From Xestospongia muta (Eukaryota > Porifera > Demospongiae > Haplosclerida > Petrosiidae): 64,000 nucleotides of DNA. Positions 60,111 to 64,000 of this stretch are shown here, in pieces (positions within the stretch are counted from its first letter, which is position 1; each line of letters opens with the position of its first letter). Position numbers and translations under genes: made by a program. The stretch is taken from positions 5,444,923 through 5,508,922 of the forward strand of contig OY848922.1 in the NCBI GenBank assembly GCA_963693285.1, written 5' to 3'. The notes beneath the pieces are model-generated. The model was given only the letters and a program-made list of their open reading frames with translations. It was not told where the DNA came from and did not search any database.

Positions 60111-61770
60111 TCACACATCAGAACTGATATCAATATCGACTATTTCACGCACAGGCTGACCAGATGTGTATTTTGGATTGGACAACTCAGGTAACATACA
60201 GTTGTAATAAAAGTATCTAAGCTTAGGATACATGTTCTTCCAAAAGTCAGGATTGTATTGTATCCTCTCTAGGTGATAGCCATCCTCTCGAGGAGTCCAG
60301 ACAAAGAAATCACACCAGGTCCGACCAGTAATATGTAATTGTCCCTGAATTTGATAGTAGTAGTTGTGATTATGTTTGAGGTGAAGTCGAGAATCTCTGA
60401 ATGACAAGCAGAATGTTGAACAATGCTCCTTTTTTGGGTCTGTAACAAGTCCATCAGGCGAGGCACCTAGCCAGCAGTCCTTGGTATCTACATGTATTCC
60501 TGTTATTGATACTGATGATAGAGGTGATGAAAGCAATAGTCGTTTTAAATAATCAGTTCGTGCTTCTGCTTCATGAAGATTATCATATCTTATTCCTTTG
60601 GTTTCACGATATTTACCATATAGTAATCTTGTTGTGAGTTTGCTGAAACCAGTGGTCAATTTTCGTTTGCAGATTTCACCAAAAACTGAAGCTGTCAACC
60701 TTCCATGTCTCTGTCTTTGCCATTCTCCACTAACATCCATTGACTGTCCCACTGTTCGTTTAGCTATTTCTTCAGCCTCAGTATCATTAACTGTCAGTCT
60801 GTCAATATACTCACTACACAATCGTTTCAGTTCCGCCATACTTATATCAACATTTAAAGGATTGTCACCATATGATGAATCTTGTCTTTGTGGTGGACAT
60901 TGGTATTTTTTCATTAGTCATTGACGTTTATATTTTTCACTAATTTTTCGGGAAGTATCAAGCTCTAATTGTCTTTTTCTACACTAACCAAACTTAGACA
61001 AATACACTCATGGTTTTCCTATCTTCCTTTCCCAAAATTTACTTATCCACTCTGGTCCAAGCTGAACTCGAAGTGCTGCGGCCATTGAACGATACTGAAA
61101 TGATCCACCTTGAACCCAATTAAAAAACTTTCCTCCATCCATTTTACTCCGAATTGACATAAAATTTTCACACAGATTACTAGTATGGTTACCAACTAGT
61201 TGAGAAGCTTCGGTGACAATGCGATCGCCAGCACCTTGAATAGCATTAAATAAGCCTGAAGGAAGTGATTCAAGACGACTTTGAGAAAAGGAAGAGCTGT
61301 TTTTCTGTAAACAAGTAGTTATGTCACAGTTTGAGTGATCACCAAAGTAATGTTTTGGCCCATTACAGAAATCGCTTCTAAGTGCTTCGACATCACCAGT
61401 ACAGCTATGAGCAGTGATTGCTTTCCTAGCTGCCTGTGTAATTTTGGTAATGATATGTTTTGTCAACTTACCTGAACCACCAAAACTGGGATTGTTTTTG
61501 ACGATATTGGCAAGTCTTGAGTGGTAGGCCTTAACTGCAAGGTTTGCACACTCTATCTTCTCAACATGTCTGCCATATGGTACTGATGTTATTATGTTAT
61601 AATGAACTGAACTGTCTCCATCTCCAATAAACTTCATATACAGTAACCCATGCATACATTCGGATAGATTGAACCCTTCCACTATTATGTCAGATTCCAT
61701 GGCTGTTGAAGATCCAGTCCAGTTCTTAAAACAACAATACTCACTTATATCCTCTCCTTTACTACTAGCA
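60111..61770 (-). pseudogene. Mutator-like plus YqaJ-nuclease protein, broken by three in-frame stops
   Basis: Two open pieces lie in the same frame. 61700-61008 has MESDIIVEGFNLSECMHG, FIGDGDSSVHYNIITSVPYG, KIECANLAVKAYHS and DFCNGPKHYFGDHSNC, as in the Mutator-like domain of animal transposon proteins; upstream CCFKNWTGSSTA continues it. 60914-60111 is a YqaJ-type nuclease: WQRQRHGRLTASVFGEI, LGASPDGLV, NYYYQIQGQLHITGRTWCDF and LPELSNP. Between them three stops (TGA at 61008-61010, then TAG, then TGA) interrupt RKRQLELDTSRKISEKYKRQ, which is clearly still coding-like. The stops fit single C-to-T changes. YqaJ enzymes are DNA exonucleases of the lambda-exo fold. The 5' part is cut off by piggyBac sequence. 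Confidence 0.74.
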
Positions 61771-62045
61771 GCTGAGCAAATTGAACAGTACTTATTTCTA
61801 ACTCCAATGAATAAATTGTACTATTGTACAAGCTAATGAGTTTAGTTGCAAGACTGAGATGAAAGTCATTCGTGTTGTGAAATGATGGTTCAGAAAGAAG
61901 ACAGTGAAAAATGTAAGCATTTGTGATAGCTAGATCTATGCTAAAGTAGGCAATGTATACATAGCATTTCCGCCCACGAGCTCTAATACTGTCGTAGTTG
62001 ATCATTTCGATCAACACTACCTATCTCCTAAAAATAAGGATTACT
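61745..62045 (-). pseudogene. piggyBac transposase fragment, C-terminal (copy 4)
   Basis: GSVDRNDQL at about 62040, then after a frame change EMINYDSIRARGRKCYV, FSIDLAITNAYIFHCLL and FHLSLATKLISLYNS. This is the piggyBac region after the catalytic core. It probably belongs with 63600-64000, separated by pogo/Tigger DNA. Confidence 0.68.
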
Positions 62046-62555
62046 GAAATTATATTCTCATCTCCAGAAATAATGCAAATGGTTGTGGAAATAACCTCAA
62101 GTGTCAGCCTTTCAAAGGGTAAAGTTAGTTTTTAGTTCTGATATGCTGTTAGTACATTTTGATCCTCATAGAGAGATCTTATTATAATATGTCCGAGTTG
62201 AGATGATACACTCAGACATGTAAATAACTTCTCCTTTTTACGTGCTATCTACATGGAACTTGCACCAATTGATTCAGCTTGCAAAAACACATATATAACA
62301 TTTGGCTGTCTAGTGCTACGAAAAAGTAAGAAACTAAAAACCTCCTTACATTTTTAATTGCATACCTTCGTCATACTTCAAATTACACACCTTTGAGGAT
62401 TTAACGAATAACAATTTTCACTTCAAGAAGTCAGCCGTGTGTCACGATGAAATTGAAAATTGCAACTCTAATTGCATGAACAAATGTTCTATTATGACTG
62501 TTATTATTATAAAAAGTAATAATCAGGTATTGTCTTTTGCAATTTAAGGCAGCTA
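62046..62555. other. Inserted DNA without recognised coding
   Basis: It lies between the piggyBac tail and the Tigger transposase remnant. No clear terminal repeat was found to fix the insertion border. Confidence 0.35.
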
Positions 62556-63400
62556 TTAAGACACTGTGGTTCTGAAAAAGAGTTTAATAAAGAAGGAAGA
62601 CTTTCTCTTTCTGTAACCTCTTGATGTTGGCTCATGAATGTCCCTTCGACCATACCTAGCCAAATCAGCTAAAGGAATTCTTTTAACTTTACCTTTAAAT
62701 ATAACCAATGGCTTAACTCGAGAAACACCATCTGCAAACAAGGTAAGTTGAACAGTGCATTGTCTTTTATCCAACCCTGAAGATGCAGCACGAACCCATA
62801 CACTCTTTGACCCTACATCGTTGCATGTAGGACCACCAGTGAAAGAAAAAGGAAGTGGTGTTTGGTCAACATTGGCGATACAACTTAAATGAAATCTGCC
62901 CAACTTTTCATCAACTTGTTCTCCTTATGGAGAAATCTCTCAAAATAAATGATGGAAATGACGATTAGCTTCTTTCTTGCTTTCTGGTGGTTTCTGACAT
63001 GAATTGGTAGCGTTTTTTAAAACCAGCAAACCAGCCATCTGAAAAAGAAAAATTTTAACCAGGATATTGTTCGTTAACAATCTGTTTGGCACTGTTCTTG
63101 AACCACCAGCCTTTAATTTTGATACCCCTTCTACGTAGCTGTCGAAACTCTGCATGGACCTGCTCTTCCATTAAAGGAAACTGAGCACTTCTTATAAACA
63201 TCACTCTTTTGGTACCTTTTTTGCTTTTCTTGATTTTTTCCTCATCTTTTATCCACCTCATCACCGTTTTTGTATTTAATGTAAACGTTTTACAAGTTTT
63301 GTAGAGATTGCAATCATTTTCTTTGTACCAACTAACAACTCGAATCTTTTCTTATCTTGCGTAGCTCCTTCTTGACCGTTTTAAAGATCCTGTTTCTTTT
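62556..63400 (-). pseudogene. Pogo/Tigger-type transposase remnant
   Basis: From the N-terminal side: RVVSWYKENDCNLYKTC with TLNTKTVMRWIKDEEKIKKS (about 63340-63210), a helix-turn-helix. Then FPLMEEQVHAEFRQLRRRG and IKGWWFKNSAKQIVNEQYPG (CENPB-type domain), then SDGWFAGFKKRYQFMSE in another frame. After a gap, IANVDQTPLPFSF, DVGSKSVWVRA and KRQCTVQLTLFADGVSRVKP start the DDE core (62903-62556). Later catalytic residues are missing. Frame changes make it inactive. Confidence 0.72.
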
Positions 63401-63479
63401 AAAAGGATCCCTGATGCCTCAGATATACTAAATTTCACAGACATTTCTATTACATTCGTTTTTTCACACTCATTTTTTC

Positions 63480-63599
63480 ACGTGGCATTAATATCACATT
63501 AATTATTAATAAATCATTAATAATTATCATTAATAATTATTAATTTATTACTGTAGCGCTTAATAAAAAAGAGTTCTGACCAAGATAAATGTGTGCGCT
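63480..63599. repeat. Palindromic AT-rich end of inserted element
   Basis: Nested TTAATAATTATTAA-type inverted repeats (63495-63540) and two GCGCTTAA words (about 63555 and 63595) lie beside the break in the piggyBac frame. This is probably the terminal region of the inserted pogo/Tigger element. Confidence 0.45.
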
Positions 63600-64000
63600 T
63601 AACAAACAGTATGCGCTTTAACCATATGATGTCTCCACAGCAAAAGGCTTCCACCATACCTCGAGGCCTCTTTTGATTCAGGGCAGAAGGAAGTCCTTTG
63701 CGATTGCTCTGGACCATGCCTGGATATAATCAACAATAAGTACAAGGTACAGGATGTAGACATAGAAATACCTGTTACAGTAATTCCCTTCCTCTTTAGC
63801 TCAGTTGCTATGAGAGGGCTATTATAAAATCTATCTAGGTATACATCATACCCCTTATCCTCAAGTCCATCCACCAGTGTAAGGACAACTCTGGCTGTGT
63901 GGGGTAGCTCAGGTCTAACAAGCTCTGTTGCCCGTCCATAGCATATGGCTACCTTATAAAGGTAGCCAGACACACTGTCAGCAAGTACAAATGCCTTTAT
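63600..64000 (-). pseudogene. piggyBac transposase fragment with a 52-bp intron (copy 4)
   Basis: From the window edge inwards: KAFVLADSVSGYLYKVAI, then VVLTLVDGLEDKGYDVYLDR, YNSPLIATELKRKGITVTG. A GT-AG intron at 63720-63771 joins exactly to MVQSNRKGLPSALNQKRPRG and VEAFCCGDIIW, the expected next block. After about 63600 the sequence changes to TTAAAGCGCATACTG-type repeat DNA, the start of the inserted pogo/Tigger material. The upstream part lies beyond the window. Confidence 0.72.

Noticed and set aside
59887..60114. 75-codon minus frame after the YqaJ stop
   Set aside because: Different frame, no motif; looks like chance.
1..64000. tRNA or rRNA genes
   Set aside because: No stretch with a recognisable tRNA A/B box pair or rRNA core was noticed by eye; a covariance-model scan was not possible, so short RNA genes could be missed.

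Overview
The window looks like a strongly AT-rich nuclear locus of an early-branching animal, most likely a sponge of the Amphimedon type. That placement is an inference from three things: one-repeat ankyrin exons and Roc-COR and Death domains of invertebrate type, very short introns (45-52 bp) inside transposon genes, and the mix of PIF/Harbinger, piggyBac, hAT, pogo and gypsy elements. No bacterial operon, rRNA, tRNA or CRISPR array was recognised. No reads or databases were consulted. Exon borders come from GT-AG sites, reading phase and domain continuity.

Host genes, both on the minus strand. Gene A starts at 9907 and runs off the left edge. It shows a six-codon start exon followed by four exons of 96 or 99 bp, each coding one ankyrin repeat. 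Gene B ends at 27589 and its 5' end is not seen. From its upstream end it shows five one-repeat ankyrin exons (54.9, 47.6, 42.3, 41.2 and 39.9 kb), a partial ankyrin exon (32.6 kb), a large Roc-COR GTPase exon, a second C-terminal exon, a Death-domain exon, three small phase-1 linker exons, and a last exon with a second Death-like domain and the stop. The visible exons add up to 3,624 bp in one open frame (1,207 codons plus stop). The order ankyrin-Roc-COR-Death matches DAPK-type proteins without the kinase. Most ankyrin exons of both genes sit in 0.4-0.9 kb cassettes whose flanking intron is also conserved, so the array grew by copying exon plus intron. A decayed copy of gene B's 3' exons lies at 15.7-16.4 kb.

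Mobile DNA fills the rest. A full two-gene PIF/Harbinger element (21979-24540, intact transposase plus a MADF/BESS partner) sits inside a broken piggyBac copy. A second piggyBac copy (34.6-37.3 kb) is also split by a deleted Harbinger element (35375-36126). A third (61.7-64 kb) is split by pogo/Tigger sequence, and a fourth survives as a fragment at 54.2-54.8 kb. hAT elements lie at 6209-8032 and 50562-53038, and hAT remains at 48.3-49.4 kb. Four copies of a TA-flanked pogo-like element (8.4, 34.1, 49.7 and 53.4 kb) carry short coding relics. Gypsy-type gag/pol remains lie at 43.7, 48.0 and 55.3-56.7 kb. At 58.1-61.8 kb are a PHD finger, a THAP/DDE_4 transposase remnant and a Mutator-like plus YqaJ-nuclease pseudogene.

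The remaining DNA is intron or intergenic sequence, much of it older segmental duplication in which no gene could be supported.
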